From Rhizophagus irregularis (taxonomy: Eukaryota > Glomeromycota > Glomeromycetes > Glomerales > Glomeraceae): DNA of 64,000 nucleotides. The position numbers and the translations under genes are program-made. This document shows, piece by piece, positions 35,946 to 47,918 of this stretch. Positions within the stretch are counted from its first letter, which is position 1. Each line of letters opens with the position of its first letter. The DNA is taken from assembly GCF_026210795.1 (NCBI RefSeq), contig NC_089452.1, positions 124,001-188,000 on the forward strand, in the 5' to 3' direction. The notes under the pieces were generated by a model that was given only the letters and a program-made list of their open reading frames with translations, made no database searches and was not told the origin of the DNA.

Positions 35946-36280
35946 TTTTTAGACTTTAAAACTTTGTACAAAGCCACAGACTTTTAAGCCAACTCTGAAA
36001 TTTTCATCATATATTTGTTAACCATTTAGAAATATATGGTGAAAAAATGGCATCCTAATTCGCTTGAAACCAAAAGTTACCTATATACTATATTTAGTCA
36101 ATTTTAATAAATTTGCAATTTTTAGACTTCAAAGTTTTGTACAAAGCCACAGACTTTTAAGCCAACTTTGAAATTTTCATTATATATTTGTTAACCATTT
36201 AGAAATATATGGTAAAAAAATGGCATCCTAATTCGCTTGAAACCAAAACTTACTTATATGTTATATTTAGTCAATTTTAA
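35946..36280 (+). repeat. Two 173-bp direct repeats upstream of the large gene
   Basis: TTTGTACAAAGCCACAGACT through CGCTTGAAACCAAAA occurs twice, offset by 173 bp and with few differences. The pair lies 240 bp before the start codon of the large gene, where duplicated control sequences would be expected. That role is inferred. Confidence 0.85.
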
Positions 36281-36518
36281 GTAATATATGATTATTTGAT
36301 TTTAAAACTTTATATATTTTCTAAAATTTATTTTTGTTTACTATTTTAAAAATATAAGATAAAATTAATTATTTTAAAAGTTTTCTATGTGTTATATTTA
36401 ATCAGTTTTTTTATAAATAGACAAAAAAATTGCTTTAGCAAAATTAGAAAATCCAATCCAATTTAAAATAAAAAAACAATATTTTTTTAAATACTTTCAT
36501 AATTTTTAATTATAAAAA

Positions 36519-39500
36519 ATGGATAACACTTCTACTTTTTCAAATATTTGCAATTTTGATTCCATTGAATGTAATGGAAGAATAAAGCCAATCACTTATA
36601 ACACTAAAATACCAAAATCTACTGAATTAATTATTTCAGTTGGAATGTATTTATGCCAAATACATTACAATCAATTTATTTTAAATGAAACTAGAAATAT
36701 TAATTATAATAAGAGTTGTGAGCATCCAAAACATGATGAATATAAAAATCAATCAAAAAATACAAAAAAAAAATCAAGCAAACTTAATCTTAAAAAGGTT
36801 CCAAAAAGATTAATTGAAGTTTTAGAATTAAATGAATCTTCAGAAATTTGTAGTATATGTAGAAATAAAACTGATAAAGATTCTGAATATTTACAAAATG
36901 AAAAATACAAAGCACCTATTCCAATTAAAAAAAACAATTTAAATGATAATGATAATTTACAAGATGAATCAATAGAAACTATACAAGATGAACTAATAGA
37001 GGCTATACAAGATGAATCAATAGAAGTTATACAAAATGAATCAATAGAAGTTATACAAAATGAATCAATAGAAACTAAACAAATAAAAACTTGTCAACAT
37101 CCAAAACATGATGAATACTTAAATCAATCAAAAAATACAAGCAAACAATTTAGTCTTCAAAAAGTTCCAACAAGATTAATTAAAGTATTAGAATTAGATA
37201 AACTTGCAATGATTTGCAGTATGTGTAAAAAAAAAACTGATAAAGATTCTCAATATTTACAAACTGAAGAATATAAAGCACCAATTTCTAGAAAAAATAA
37301 TAATGACAATATATCAAAAATAGGAAATCATACTTATTTATTTAGAAAAGATATCTTATATACTGGAGAAGAATTACAACAATTTGAATCAGATTATCAA
37401 GAAATTATGACACAATTAAAAATTTCAAGTGAAATTAAATTAAGTAGTAAAATAATAAAAATGTCTAATATTCTTTATAATAATCAACATAGATTAAATC
37501 TTAAACCTATTTATGATCCAATAGCTTTTAAAACTATGTTAGAAACAGCTGATAAAGATTTAATTGGATTTTTTGATGAATTATATGCTGGAACTAATCC
37601 TAATACTAAATCTGAAACAACAAATAATAACAACAAAAAAAAATTAGTTTCTTTATGTTATTTTTTAGCTAGCATTAATAATAAATATATTAATGGAATT
37701 AAAGTTGATATTGGATCATACTTGGAAACTTCTGGAGCTTCTTCTTCTTCTATTGATACATTGGCAAATATAGGAGTTTCAGTAACAAGAAAAACAGTAA
37801 ATCGTAAAAAAAATTTTATTTCAAATGAACACCAACAAACTGTAGATAATTATTGTTTACAAAATATAGAAAATATGTTTATTCTTAATATAGATGATTA
37901 CCATAATATTCATAGGCGTAATCAACCAACATTGTTACAAACTCACAATATTTATCATTTTGTAACAATATTATTGAATACAAATACTAAAATTCCAAAA
38001 ATACCATTTTATTCATTAAATAATTTTTCAATACATAATCCTAAAGGAATTGATTCTGGATTAATTATTAATAACATTAAAAATAATTTTATGAATCAAT
38101 TAGGTAAAAGTTATTATATGCAAAAAGAATTATGGAAAAATTTTTTAATTGAAGATTCTTATGAAAATAGAGTTGAACTACTTAATATTCATAATTATGA
38201 TGGTAGAATTCAAAATTACCATGAATTAAGATCAATGTCTAATAGCAAATTAGTAGACTTTATTTTGCATCCTTTACATAGTACTAAGGATTATATTGAA
38301 TGTTTAGATTATGTATTTAAAGCATTTGAAAGATTAGAAAATATTGAAGAAAATTATTTAAATAATTTTATCATTCCTGTAATTGCTGATTGGCCAGGAC
38401 AAGTAAATATAAGAAGAGCTATAACACTTAGAATTAAGAAAGGCATTAATTCTGGAGTTCCAGAGCAAGTGTTAAATTTAATTCCTATGATAGGTCCACT
38501 TCATGTCTCTTTAAACAGCAGAGAAATACTATTTCAAACATATCATTTCTTTTTTGAGATGCTATATCATAACTTATTTGGAGATAAAAAAATATTATCT
38601 CAAAAACCAAAACAAACAGTAATCAATCTTATTTTACATTTAACTTATCATGGATGGAAAAATATTCGTGATATTGTTACAAAAAGATTTGGAAATTTAA
38701 AAGATGCAGAATATCAAATGATGATAGATTTATTAGATAATTCTATTCCACTTACTTTGGATATATATGCAATACTTTTTAGAAGTGGATTTTTTGAAGG
38801 ATATTTAGAAAGTACTGTAAAAATTTGGATATTATTTCAAAGATTGAGAAGACATAATTATAATAAAGCACCACTTATGTTTTTAAGTGATGTATTTTAT
38901 TGGACTTCAAAAAATCATCCAATAATTAATATTTTAAAAAATAATTTACCAATTTTTAATGATTATTTTGTTGAAAATTTTCATAGCTCTTTAAGGCATC
39001 AAACAGCAGAATCAAATTCAGAGTTACAAATTATACAAAAAGCAAAAATTATTGATGCTGAAAGAAATAATAATCCTTTTAAAAATTCTTTTGTTAATTT
39101 GAGAAATCCAGCTAAGTCTCAAATTAAAGAATTAAAATCTTTAGAAAAAAAGGTTTCATTATTTTTATTCTCAATATTTGATAAGATTCATCAGAATATA
39201 GGAAATACAAAACAAATTAATAATGATAGATATCCAAAATTTTATCTTCCAAGTTTTGATATTGAAGTGGATGTAAAGGTACTTCCTTTAGGCTGGAATA
39301 CACAAAAAATACCAGCAGATGATAAATTTTGTGATGCAAATAATTGTTTATTATCAAATAGTATAGATTTATCTAATGGAATTGTTTTACTTTGTGGACA
39401 CAGTTTTCATAAAGAATGTTTAAGTACTTTATATGATGATAAATGTAATTTTTGTTTTGATTATTTATCATCTGGAATTGAGAAAAATATTAAGAGTTTG

Positions 39501-39683
39501 GATCAAAGATTGTCGACATCATTAAAAGAAAATGAAATCCCTTTATTTGAAAAGGAAAATAATAATGATGATGAAAATGATGAAGAAGAGAATATTGAAA
39601 ACATATTAGAAAGAACAGAATGTGATGTAGAAAATCAATATGATATAATGTATCAACAATGGTTAAATTATAATGATATATAA
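36519..39683 (+). CDS. 1054-residue zinc/RING protein of a TIR element, putative transposase
   Basis: A single intact frame without introns, with an ATG after a 3'-AT-rich leader. Residues 66-135 and 191-255 are a duplicated zinc module (C-x2-P-KHDEY...KVP-RLI-VLEL...C-x2-C-KTDKDS-YLQ), separated by six DESIE(T/V)IQ repeats. The middle has IDDYHNIH near residue 450, a VIADWPGQVNIRRA segment near 625, MIGPLHVSL near 660 and ENFHSSLRHQTAES near 825. These conserved acidic/histidine spots could be a transposase core, perhaps of the DUF6589/KDZ kind, but I cannot prove it. Residues 938-983 form a RING finger (C-x5-C...C-GHSFH-x3-C...C-x2-C), then an acidic tail. Its place inside terminal inverted repeats supports a role in transposition. 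Confidence 0.7.
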   Translation: MDNTSTFSNICNFDSIECNGRIKPITYNTKIPKSTELIISVGMYLCQIHYNQFILNETRNINYNKSCEHPKHDEYKNQSKNTKKKSSKLNLKKVPKRLIEVLELNESSEICSICRNKTDKDSEYLQNEKYKAPIPIKKNNLNDNDNLQDESIETIQDELIEAIQDESIEVIQNESIEVIQNESIETKQIKTCQHPKHDEYLNQSKNTSKQFSLQKVPTRLIKVLELDKLAMICSMCKKKTDKDSQYLQTEEYKAPISRKNNNDNISKIGNHTYLFRKDILYTGEELQQFESDYQEIMTQLKISSEIKLSSKIIKMSNILYNNQHRLNLKPIYDPIAFKTMLETADKDLIGFFDELYAGTNPNTKSETTNNNNKKKLVSLCYFLASINNKYINGIKVDIGSYLETSGASSSSIDTLANIGVSVTRKTVNRKKNFISNEHQQTVDNYCLQNIENMFILNIDDYHNIHRRNQPTLLQTHNIYHFVTILLNTNTKIPKIPFYSLNNFSIHNPKGIDSGLIINNIKNNFMNQLGKSYYMQKELWKNFLIEDSYENRVELLNIHNYDGRIQNYHELRSMSNSKLVDFILHPLHSTKDYIECLDYVFKAFERLENIEENYLNNFIIPVIADWPGQVNIRRAITLRIKKGINSGVPEQVLNLIPMIGPLHVSLNSREILFQTYHFFFEMLYHNLFGDKKILSQKPKQTVINLILHLTYHGWKNIRDIVTKRFGNLKDAEYQMMIDLLDNSIPLTLDIYAILFRSGFFEGYLESTVKIWILFQRLRRHNYNKAPLMFLSDVFYWTSKNHPIINILKNNLPIFNDYFVENFHSSLRHQTAESNSELQIIQKAKIIDAERNNNPFKNSFVNLRNPAKSQIKELKSLEKKVSLFLFSIFDKIHQNIGNTKQINNDRYPKFYLPSFDIEVDVKVLPLGWNTQKIPADDKFCDANNCLLSNSIDLSNGIVLLCGHSFHKECLSTLYDDKCNFCFDYLSSGIEKNIKSLDQRLSTSLKENEIPLFEKENNNDDENDEEENIENILERTECDVENQYDIMYQQWLNYNDI

Positions 39684-40752
39684 TTAGTATTAATATAATA
39701 ATTTTTATTAAATTGCAAAAGTCACTTTATTGAAATTTTTTAATAATAAAAATTAATATTTTATTTTGATTAATGAAAATTAATGAATTATAATTGTATA
39801 ATTACTCCAACTAATAAGATAAATTATATAATAAAATAATTAGAAGATTCCGAATGCAAATATCTCAAGATATATAACTCCAAATTTTGTAAAATAAAGA
39901 TGATCGGATTCATCAAGTCCTAAGCTTTCTAACAAGCTAAAAATCATAAAATTCTGATCACTGGATGCTGAGATAACTGAGATTAACTTTAAAAAAAATC
40001 TAATATTAAATGTGATATGATAAAATAGTGATCAACAAATGATCGGCAAATGATCGGCAAAATTGTGATAAAATAGGGATGTCCGCTATGCTATAAATAA
40101 ATAAGACTAAACTTAATTTCAGCTGTTCGTAATGCCTGGTCAACTTTTTTATCACGTTATATCACATGACATTACACCAATTTCCAAAAAAAGAAAGTTT
40201 GTCTCCCAATAAATCAAAGAAATGTGTTATGTAAGGTTACACAAGTTTCTAAAAAAGGAGATATTTTTGCTGATCATTTGGTATTATTCAAGTCACATGA
40301 TCATAATTAATTACGGCATTTTATTACGCTTACAGCATTATTTATGACATATGCTGTAATGCCGAAATGCCGTAATTAGAGAATTTCGACGGCACCTATA
40401 GGTCAGATTGGATCAGGTAAACTGTTTTGATCTGACCTGATCCATTTAACCCAAAAGTATTCAGGTCATTTCAGGTAACTCGGGTTACCCAAAGTTTTAT
40501 TATTAAATATTGTAAAAAAACATTTTGTATCATTTTTTACTTTTATTTTTATATATAAAATGCCGAAACTATTTGTTTCAGCATTTTTCCTTTTGATTTT
40601 ACATGTAAAAATGCTGAAACTAATAGTTTCAGCATTTTTTTTGATTTTACACATCAGTAATGTTTTAGGATTCAGGATCCACATGGAATCCTTATTTTCT
40701 GTAATTAGTAAGGATTCGTGTGGATCCTTCCCCATCTCAGCGGATCTTTAGC

Positions 40753-43258
40753 TAATATTCTGAAAAAAATCCGATCTGATCAATATCCGCAGATCTGATC
40801 TGAGACAGATCAGATCGAATCATAGATTTTATGATCCGTGATTCGATCTGAATCAAAAAAATTTGATTTGATTCAGATTTTTTTGATTCAGATCGAATCG
40901 AATTAGATCAACAATTTATACAAATCGGATCAGATCCAAAAGGCCTTTTTTCATAAAATAAGATGAAAAAAATGCCTGTTATTAAGTTAAAAATGTTGCA
41001 AATTGTTAAGTTAATTGTTAAAAAACGTTTCGCAACATTTTTTTATTAAAATGATTAAAAATTGTTGCAAAATGGTTTTTTTTTCATTAAATTAAAATAA
41101 AAAAATGTTTTGCAAACGTTTTTTTATTAAAATATAAAAAAACTGTTGCGAAACAGTTTTTTTTCATTAAATTGAAATAAAAAAACATTTCGCAACGTTT
41201 TTTTATTAAAATGATTAAAAAACCGTTGCAAAACGTTTTTTTTTCATTAAATTGAAATAAAAAACGTTTCACAATATTTTTTTATTAAAATGATTAAAAA
41301 ACCATTGCGAAACGGTTTTTTTTTCATTAAATTGAAATTAAAAAAACATTTCGCAATGTTTTTTTATTAAAATGATTAAAAACTGTTGTGAAATGGTTTT
41401 TTTTTCATTAAATTAAAATAAAAAAATGCTTCGCTACATTTTTTTATTAAAATGATTAAAAAACTGTTGCAAAACGGGTTTTTTTCATTAAATTGAAATA
41501 AAAAAATGTTTCGCAACCGAAACGTTTTTTTATTAAAATAATTAAAAACTGTTGCGAAATGGTTTTTTTCATTAAATTGAAATAAAAAAATATTTCGCAA
41601 CGTTTTTTTATTAAAATGATTAAAAACCGTTGTAAAACGGTTTTTTTTCATTAAATTGAAATAAAAAAATGTTTCACAACGTTTTTTTATTAAAATGATT
41701 AAAACCCGTTGAGTGCGAAATGGTTTTTTTTTCATTAAATTGAAATAAAAAAACGTTTCGCAACGTTTTTTTATTAAAATGATTAAAAACTGTTGCGAAA
41801 CAGTTTTTTTTTCATTAAATTGAAATAAAAAAACGTTTTGCAACATTTTTTTATTAAAATGATTAAAAACTGTTGCGAAATGGTTTTTTTTCATTAAATT
41901 GAAATAAAAAAATGTTTCACACCGTTTTTTTATTAAAATGATTAAAAACCGTTGCGAAACAGTTTTTTTTTATTAAATTGAAATAAAAAAATGTTTCGCA
42001 ACGTTTTTTATTAAAATGATTAAAAACTGTTACGAAACGGTTTTTTTTCATTAAATTGAAATAAAAAAATGTTTCACAACGTTTTTTTATTAAAATGATT
42101 AAAAACTGTTGCGAAACGGTTTTTTTTTCATTAAATTGAAATAAAAAACGTTTTGCAACATTTTTTTTATTAAAATGATTAAAAACCATTGTGAAATGGT
42201 TTTTTTTTTATTAAATTGAAATAAAAAAACGTTTCACAACATTTTTTTATTAAAATGATTAAAAACTGTTACGAAACGGTTTTTTTTCATTAAATTGAAA
42301 TAAAAAAACGTTTCAAAACGTTTTTTTATTAAAATGATTAAAACCTGTTGCGAAACGTTTTTTTTTCATTAAATTGAAATAAAAAACATTTCACAACGTT
42401 TTTTTATTAAAATGATTAAAACCCGTTGCGAAACAGTTTTTTTTCATTAAATTGAAATAAAAAAATATTTCGCAACGTTTTTTATTAAAATAATTAAAAA
42501 ACCATTGTGAAACAGTTTTTTTTCATTAAATAGAATAAAAAAACATTTCGCAAACGTTTTTTTATTAAAATATTAAAAACCCGTTGTGAAACGGGTTTTT
42601 TTTTCATTAAATTGAAATAAAAAAATGTTTTGCGAACGTTTTTTTATTAAAATATTAAAAAACTGTTGCAAAACGGTTTTTTTTTTATTAAAAATTGAAA
42701 TAAAAAATGTTTCGCAACATTTTGTTATTAAAATAATTAACAAACTGTTGCGAAACAGTTTTTTTTCATTAAATTGAAATAAAAAAATGTTTCGCAACAT
42801 TTTTTTATTAAATAATTAAAAACTGTTGCAAAACGGTTTTTTTTTGTTAAAAATTGAAATAAAAAACGGTTCGCAACGTTTTTTATTAAAATGATTAAAA
42901 AACTGTTGCGAATTTTCATTAACTTGAAATTAAAAACGTTTTGCAACGTTTTTTATTATAATAATTTATAATAATTGAAAAACTGTTGCAAAACGGTTTT
43001 TTTTCATTAAATTGAATAAAAAATGTTTTGCGAACGTTTTTTTATTAAAATATTAAAAACCGTTGCGAAACGGTTTTTTTTTCATTAAATTGAAATAAAA
43101 AAACATTTCGCAACGTTTTTTTATTAAAATGATTAAAAACTGTTGCAATACGGTTTTTTTTTCATTAAATTGAAATAAAAAAATGTTTCGCAACGTTTTT
43201 TAAATAATGGATTCGAGTCAAAATCGGATTCATCTGATTTGATCCGTTTGGAATACTA
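40753..43258. repeat. 79-bp palindromic satellite within GATC-rich ends
   Basis: From about 41030 to 43205 a 79-bp unit repeats about 28 times. It contains GTTGCGAAAC and its inverse GTTTCGCAAC, separated by TTTTTTTCATTAAATTGAAA. The array sits between GATC-rich segments whose outer edges TAATATTCTGAA and TTGGAATACTA are inverted relatives. The phenylalanine/lysine-rich frames over it are not genes. It may be the left subterminal region of the hAT element next door. Confidence 0.85.
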
Positions 43259-45441
43259 AGTTGATAATCATAATGATCAACCAACATATGTAGTACCAAA
43301 AAAAAATTTTTAAAATTTTCAGTTTTTTTTTTTGTAAACTAACTATGGACGCAGAAGACAATAATGCAGGAAGTTGTCATAATTCTGAGGATGAAATTGA
43401 TGCGTCCCTACCGGCAACACCAGCAAGAAGATTAAGTAATTTAGAATCGTTAGAAAACGCTCAAAATAATCAAGGCAGTTTTGTATGGAGCCATTTTGAA
43501 AAAGATGAAAATTTTAAATATAATAAAAGAGCTACCTGTACTTATTGCAGTAAAACTTATATAGTATGTTCTGGGGGTAGTACTACGAATATAACAAAAC
43601 ATTTAAAAAATGTTCATTCTATACAGCAAGAAACTCAGTCAACTGGAGTAAATGTTTTAGAAATGTTAATAGCACCAAAGGTAAAAATAACTTCTTATTT
43701 TATTTTTATTTCATAATATTTTATTTATTAATAGATAATTGTATTATTATTTAGTGGTCATATAATCATAATGAAATGATAAATAATCAGATAAAATGGA
43801 TTGTTATTAAACAACATGCATTTACAATTGCTGAGGAGCCAGATTTTATCAATTTTATACATTCATTACACCCCACTGCAAAAATTCCCAGTGCTGATAC
43901 AATTAAATCTCATATTTTGAATTTTTATAGAACTGACAAAGAAAAAGTTCAAAATATTTTGTTAAATATTTCAGGAAAATTTCATTTACAATTGACTGCT
44001 GGACCAGTCCTTCAGTCAAATCATTTTTATCAATAACTGCACATTTTATTGATAAGAACTGGAAATTACAACATATACTGTTAGATTTTCTTGAAATGTT
44101 TGATTCACATACTGGGCAAAATTTAAAAGAAACATTTGTGACAGGTTTGGAATATTTTTTAATGGAAAAAAAAGTATTTTTATTTTTTATTAGTTTATTC
44201 TGATTTTAATTTAATTAATTATCAAATTTACCAATATTTAATATTTATAGTTAATGGGTATTACATTAGATAATGCATCAAATAATGCAGTATTCATTCG
44301 TTTATTAACTAATTGGGTAATAGAAAAAAGAATTTCTTTTGATAAAAATGATAATCATTTTAGGTATTTTGCCCATGTCATTAATTTAAGTGTTCAAGTA
44401 GCATTGACCCAATTGGAAAGTGAAATTTCTAAGGTAAAATTATTATTTAACTTATTTATTATTTTATAAATTAATTCTTTTTTTAATACTAATAAAATCA
44501 TTATATCTTACAGCTTAGAGATCTTGTTAATAGAATTCGTGCATTTTCTTTGCGTCGTGAAAAATTAAAAATGGCATGTAAAAATAATCAATTAAAGGAT
44601 TTAACACTTATACCTGACGTACCCACGAGGTGGAATTCCACTTACGAAATGATTTTAAGATCATTACAATTAAAAATTGTAAGTTGATTTTTGTAAATAT
44701 TAAGTTTTTAATAATTTCAATAATTCAATTATTTATTAATTTTAATTATATAATTAGGCCATTGATTCTGTTACACTTAATGATCGTGATCTTAAAAAAT
44801 ATTTACTTACAGAGAATCAATTGGCTGAACTTGAAAAAATTAAGGATTTTTTATTTTTATTTAAAGAAGTAACAACTATAATGTCTGGATTTACTTATCC
44901 AACACTTTCTGCTACTATTCCTTTATATAATATTCTTATTGATCATGTTAAAAATGTTATTGGAGATGTAAATGTTATTGGAGATGAAAATGAGGAAGTT
45001 ATTGAAGATGTAGATAATGATGAATCTGAAGCTAATAGTGACAACAACAATAAGAATGAATGGAGTCAAATTATAAAAAATGCTGCGAAAATATGCAGAT
45101 TAAAATTGCTGGAGTATTACAACAAGACAAATTATTCATATTTAATTTCTACTATTTTGGATCCAAGATTGAAATTACAATATTACAAGGATAATGAATG
45201 GAGAGATGAATTAATAAATGATATTCAACAAAAGTTAGTATTTTACTAATTATTTATATTATTTACAATGATTATATATACTAATTTTATAATTTTATTA
45301 AATTTTTAGGTTTTTAAGTATGTATAATAAATCATATGCTGTTTTTATTCAATCTGATCAAACTGAAACTCCTAATAAAGAAAAGTCAGTAATATTCCGT
45401 GTATTCAAACGTCATCGTGTGAAAAGTTCTGCTGATGAATA

Positions 45442-47611
45442 CAGTAACCCCTCTCTACAGCGAACCTCGATATAGCGAATAACACGATATAACGGATCAT
45501 ACAGTGTGGTACTGATTTTAAATATGAAAAAAACCTTGATATAACGAAGTTTACTATTTATTTACCGTATAACATAGTACGAAGTAAAGTGTGTGAATTT
45601 CTTATATAAAAATGCCTCTCGATATAACGGATTTTTTTTATAACGAATTTTTTTTCAGTTATAACGAAGAATTTCTATAGTTTATAATTAAATGTAATTA
45701 TTAATAAATATTGATGCATTATGACATTAAATATCACCCCTGTGTTTTATATTTAAATTATGGATCAGGATTGTATCAGGATTGTATCAGGATTAATAAT
45801 TCTGGCTATTTTATTTAATATTTAGGCAGAATTACATTAATTTACATTAATTCGGTTGTATTAGGATTCGATGTGAATTGTTATTAATTTATATTTATCA
45901 CAGGGGTAAGGACACTCCTAGTTAAATTAATATATCATTAATAATTTATTTATTATATAGTCAGTTATTGTTAAACAGCATTCCTACAAAAAAAAGGAAT
46001 TATAATAAACATTTTTATATAGAACACTTCAGGAAGCATTCCCTATAATAAAAAAATAAAAAAAGAACATTAGTAAATGTTCTTAAACAAAATCAAAAGA
46101 AAAAATTGAGTTGTCCCACTTACTTCTTGTCTCAAGCGTCCATTTCGAAGTCCCTACAATAAAAAAAATAAAAAAGAACATTAGTAAATGTTCTTAAACG
46201 AAATTAAAAGAAAAAATTGAGTTGTCCCACTTACTTCTTGTCTCAAGCGTCCATTTCGAAGTCCCTACAATAAAAAAAATAAAAAAGAACATTAGTAAAT
46301 GTTCTTAAACGAAATTAATAAAAAAAATTGAGTTCCCCACTTACTTCTTGTCTCAAGCGTCCATTTCGAAGTCCCTACAATAAAAAAAATAAAAAAGAAC
46401 ATTAGTAAATGTTCTTAAACGAAATTAATAAAAAAAATTGAGTTCCCCACTTACTTCTTGTCTCAAGCGTCCATTTCGAAGTCCAGGAAGTTCACTACAA
46501 TAAAAAAAATAAAAAAAGAACATTAGTAAATGTTCTTAAACGAAATTAATATAAAAAACCCCCCAGTTCCCACTTACTTCTCATTCTAGGCATCTATTTT
46601 GAAGTTTAGAAAGCACCCCTATAAAAAAAAGATTAAAAAAAATGTTAAATTATCGGTAATCAGATCAACAAGTCACATGATCTGTACGGTGCAGAACCTC
46701 TATAATAGGAACTTAAAAAAAATTGAATAAAATTTGATTTTATGATTGGATTTTAATTTTATAAAAAAAATTAAACTCTATTTATTAAAAGGAATTGATT
46801 TATAAAATAAAATAAAAAGTCTCAATTTTTCAGATTATGTAAGCATCACGTGATACATATATTAACCAATCAGAAATTAGAATTTTAGATATTAAAATTT
46901 ATATAATATATTTATTTATTGTATTTCATTATAAACTGATGAATCAGGTATATGATGATGAGATTTGTATTTTATTATATGTATTTTTTGATCAAATTAA
47001 AGTAAAATTACTTAGTTTTTGAATTTTTTCATTTATAAATTCATCTGAACTGTCTTTTAAATATTCACTTGATGGTATATAATTATAATCTATAACATTA
47101 AATTAACCTATATTTAAACAACCTTATTTATTAAATCTTTTTTTGCAGTTTTAAAAATTTTTTTTCTTCTTAGCATATTAAAAAAAAAAAATCTGTACAT
47201 TAAATATGGCTAAAAAAACTTGTAATACAAAAATTTAAACTAGTCTCAATTTTAACTAAATTTAATCAATATATTTAAATTACAGATTTTTAAACAGCTA
47301 AAACTCAGCCAAAATTTAATTTAGAAAAAAAATAACCGATAATTTTTAAAGCTAATGGTCATATCTATAAAAATTATCGGTTAAATTTTTTAATTTAATA
47401 TAAAAAAATTTTTTTTTAGGAATTTATAATCAATCAATTGTTATTATACATAAGTAGTTGAGTATAGAGGTTCTGCACTATATAACCGATATTCCTATAC
47501 CGAAGAATTCGTTATACAATACCGAATAATTCGTTATAGTGTTAACGAAGTTGCTTATAACGAAGCCCTGATCAGCTGGAACCTAGGGTTCGTTATATCG
47601 AGAGGGGACTG
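45442..47611. mobile_element. TA-flanked (pogo/mariner-type) element in the hAT gene
   Basis: The ends CAGTAACCCCTCTCTACAGC and, inverted, CAGTCCCCTCTCGATATAAC are followed by repeated GATATAACGAA-like motifs. TA flanks both sides (45440-45441 and 47612-47613). With the element and one TA removed, the hAT frame continues without a stop, which fixes the borders. No transposase is present. It contains the minus-strand splice-like array at 46043-46618 and a pair of inverted CAGAACCTCTATA motifs near 46691 and 47475 that may mark a nested element. Confidence 0.87.
46043..46618 (-). repeat. Tandem exon/intron-like modules, array A
   Basis: Read on the minus strand, exon-like blocks lie at 46618-46578 (41 nt), 46494-46455 (40), 46374-46345, 46264-46235 and 46153-46124 (30 each), then a last block from 46042. 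Every block is followed by GTAAGT and preceded by a T-rich tract ending in TAG. Introns are 80-83 nt. Each intron holds GAACATTTACTAATGTTC, a perfect hairpin with a TACTAAT branch-point consensus in its middle. The 30-nt exon GGACTTCGAAATGGACGCTT... is open in one frame. Splicing has not been shown; the consensus sites are seen directly. Confidence 0.75.
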
Positions 47612-47918
47612 TACCAAATATATCTTTCTTTACCCCAGCTTGATGGAAATGAAGATCCACTTGAATGGTGGAAGAATAATAAGCAACAATTTCCAAGCCT
47701 TGCTAAAATGGCACGTGATTTTTTATCAATTCCAGCCACAAGTGTACCTTCTGAGCAAGTTTTTTCATCAGGAAAAAATTTGATTACTGATAAAAGAAAC
47801 CGGTTGGTTGGAAAAACTATAAGAATGTGTTTATGTTTAAGGTCGTGGTGGTCATTATCATTGTTTAACAGTAGTTAGTTTAATAATTTTAATATTTCTT
47901 ATTTTATCTTTGATAATA

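Larger units (their letters stand above)
35546..40086. mobile_element. TIR element encoding the 1054-residue protein
   Basis: The ends GCGGACAT...GCCGATCATTT are inverted and flanked by TA (35544-35545 and 40087-40088). Foldback modules lie inside both ends (35600-35735 and 39863-39980). The single large gene is intact, so this may be an autonomous copy. The ends resemble the MITE at 6136-6443 (GCGGACCA). The superfamily is uncertain. Confidence 0.72.
35393..40400. mobile_element. hAT-like ends with 8-bp duplication, carrying an inner element
   Basis: The ends read TATAGTTGCCGCTGAAATT and, inverted, TATAGGTGCCGTCGAAATT. GGTCAGAT flanks the element exactly at 35385-35392 and 40401-40408. TTACGG/CCGTAA motifs follow both ends. 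The inner element 35546-40086 is probably a later arrival, leaving only about 150 and 310 bp of the outer one. Confidence 0.8.
43345..47878 (+). pseudogene. hAT transposase with BED finger, frameshift and insertion
   Basis: Exon 1 (43345-43680) holds a BED zinc finger: FVWSHFEK, C-T-Y-C, then HLKNVH. Exon 2 starts at 43755 and includes IPSADTIKSH and DCWTSPS, the first catalytic aspartate, but a one-base loss near 43980 shifts the frame. Exon 3 (44251-44433) has LDNASNN and FAHVINL; exon 4 starts near 44514 (VPTRWNSTYEM); exon 5 starts near 44759; exon 6 starts near 45310. Exon 6 is interrupted at 45442-47611 by a TA-flanked element and resumes with the hAT dimerisation signature (DPLEWWKNN, FLSIPATSVPSEQVFS) to the stop at 47878. 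All introns have GT/AG edges. The product is inactive as it stands. Confidence 0.87.

Noticed and set aside
41376..42946. Phenylalanine/asparagine/lysine-rich minus-strand frames
   Set aside because: They are translations of the 79-bp satellite and change frame with each indel. The same holds for the frames at 49104-50078.
41030..43205. Regularly spaced repeats resembling a CRISPR array
   Set aside because: The units are contiguous 79-bp tandem copies without unique spacers, in a eukaryotic transposon setting. It is a satellite.
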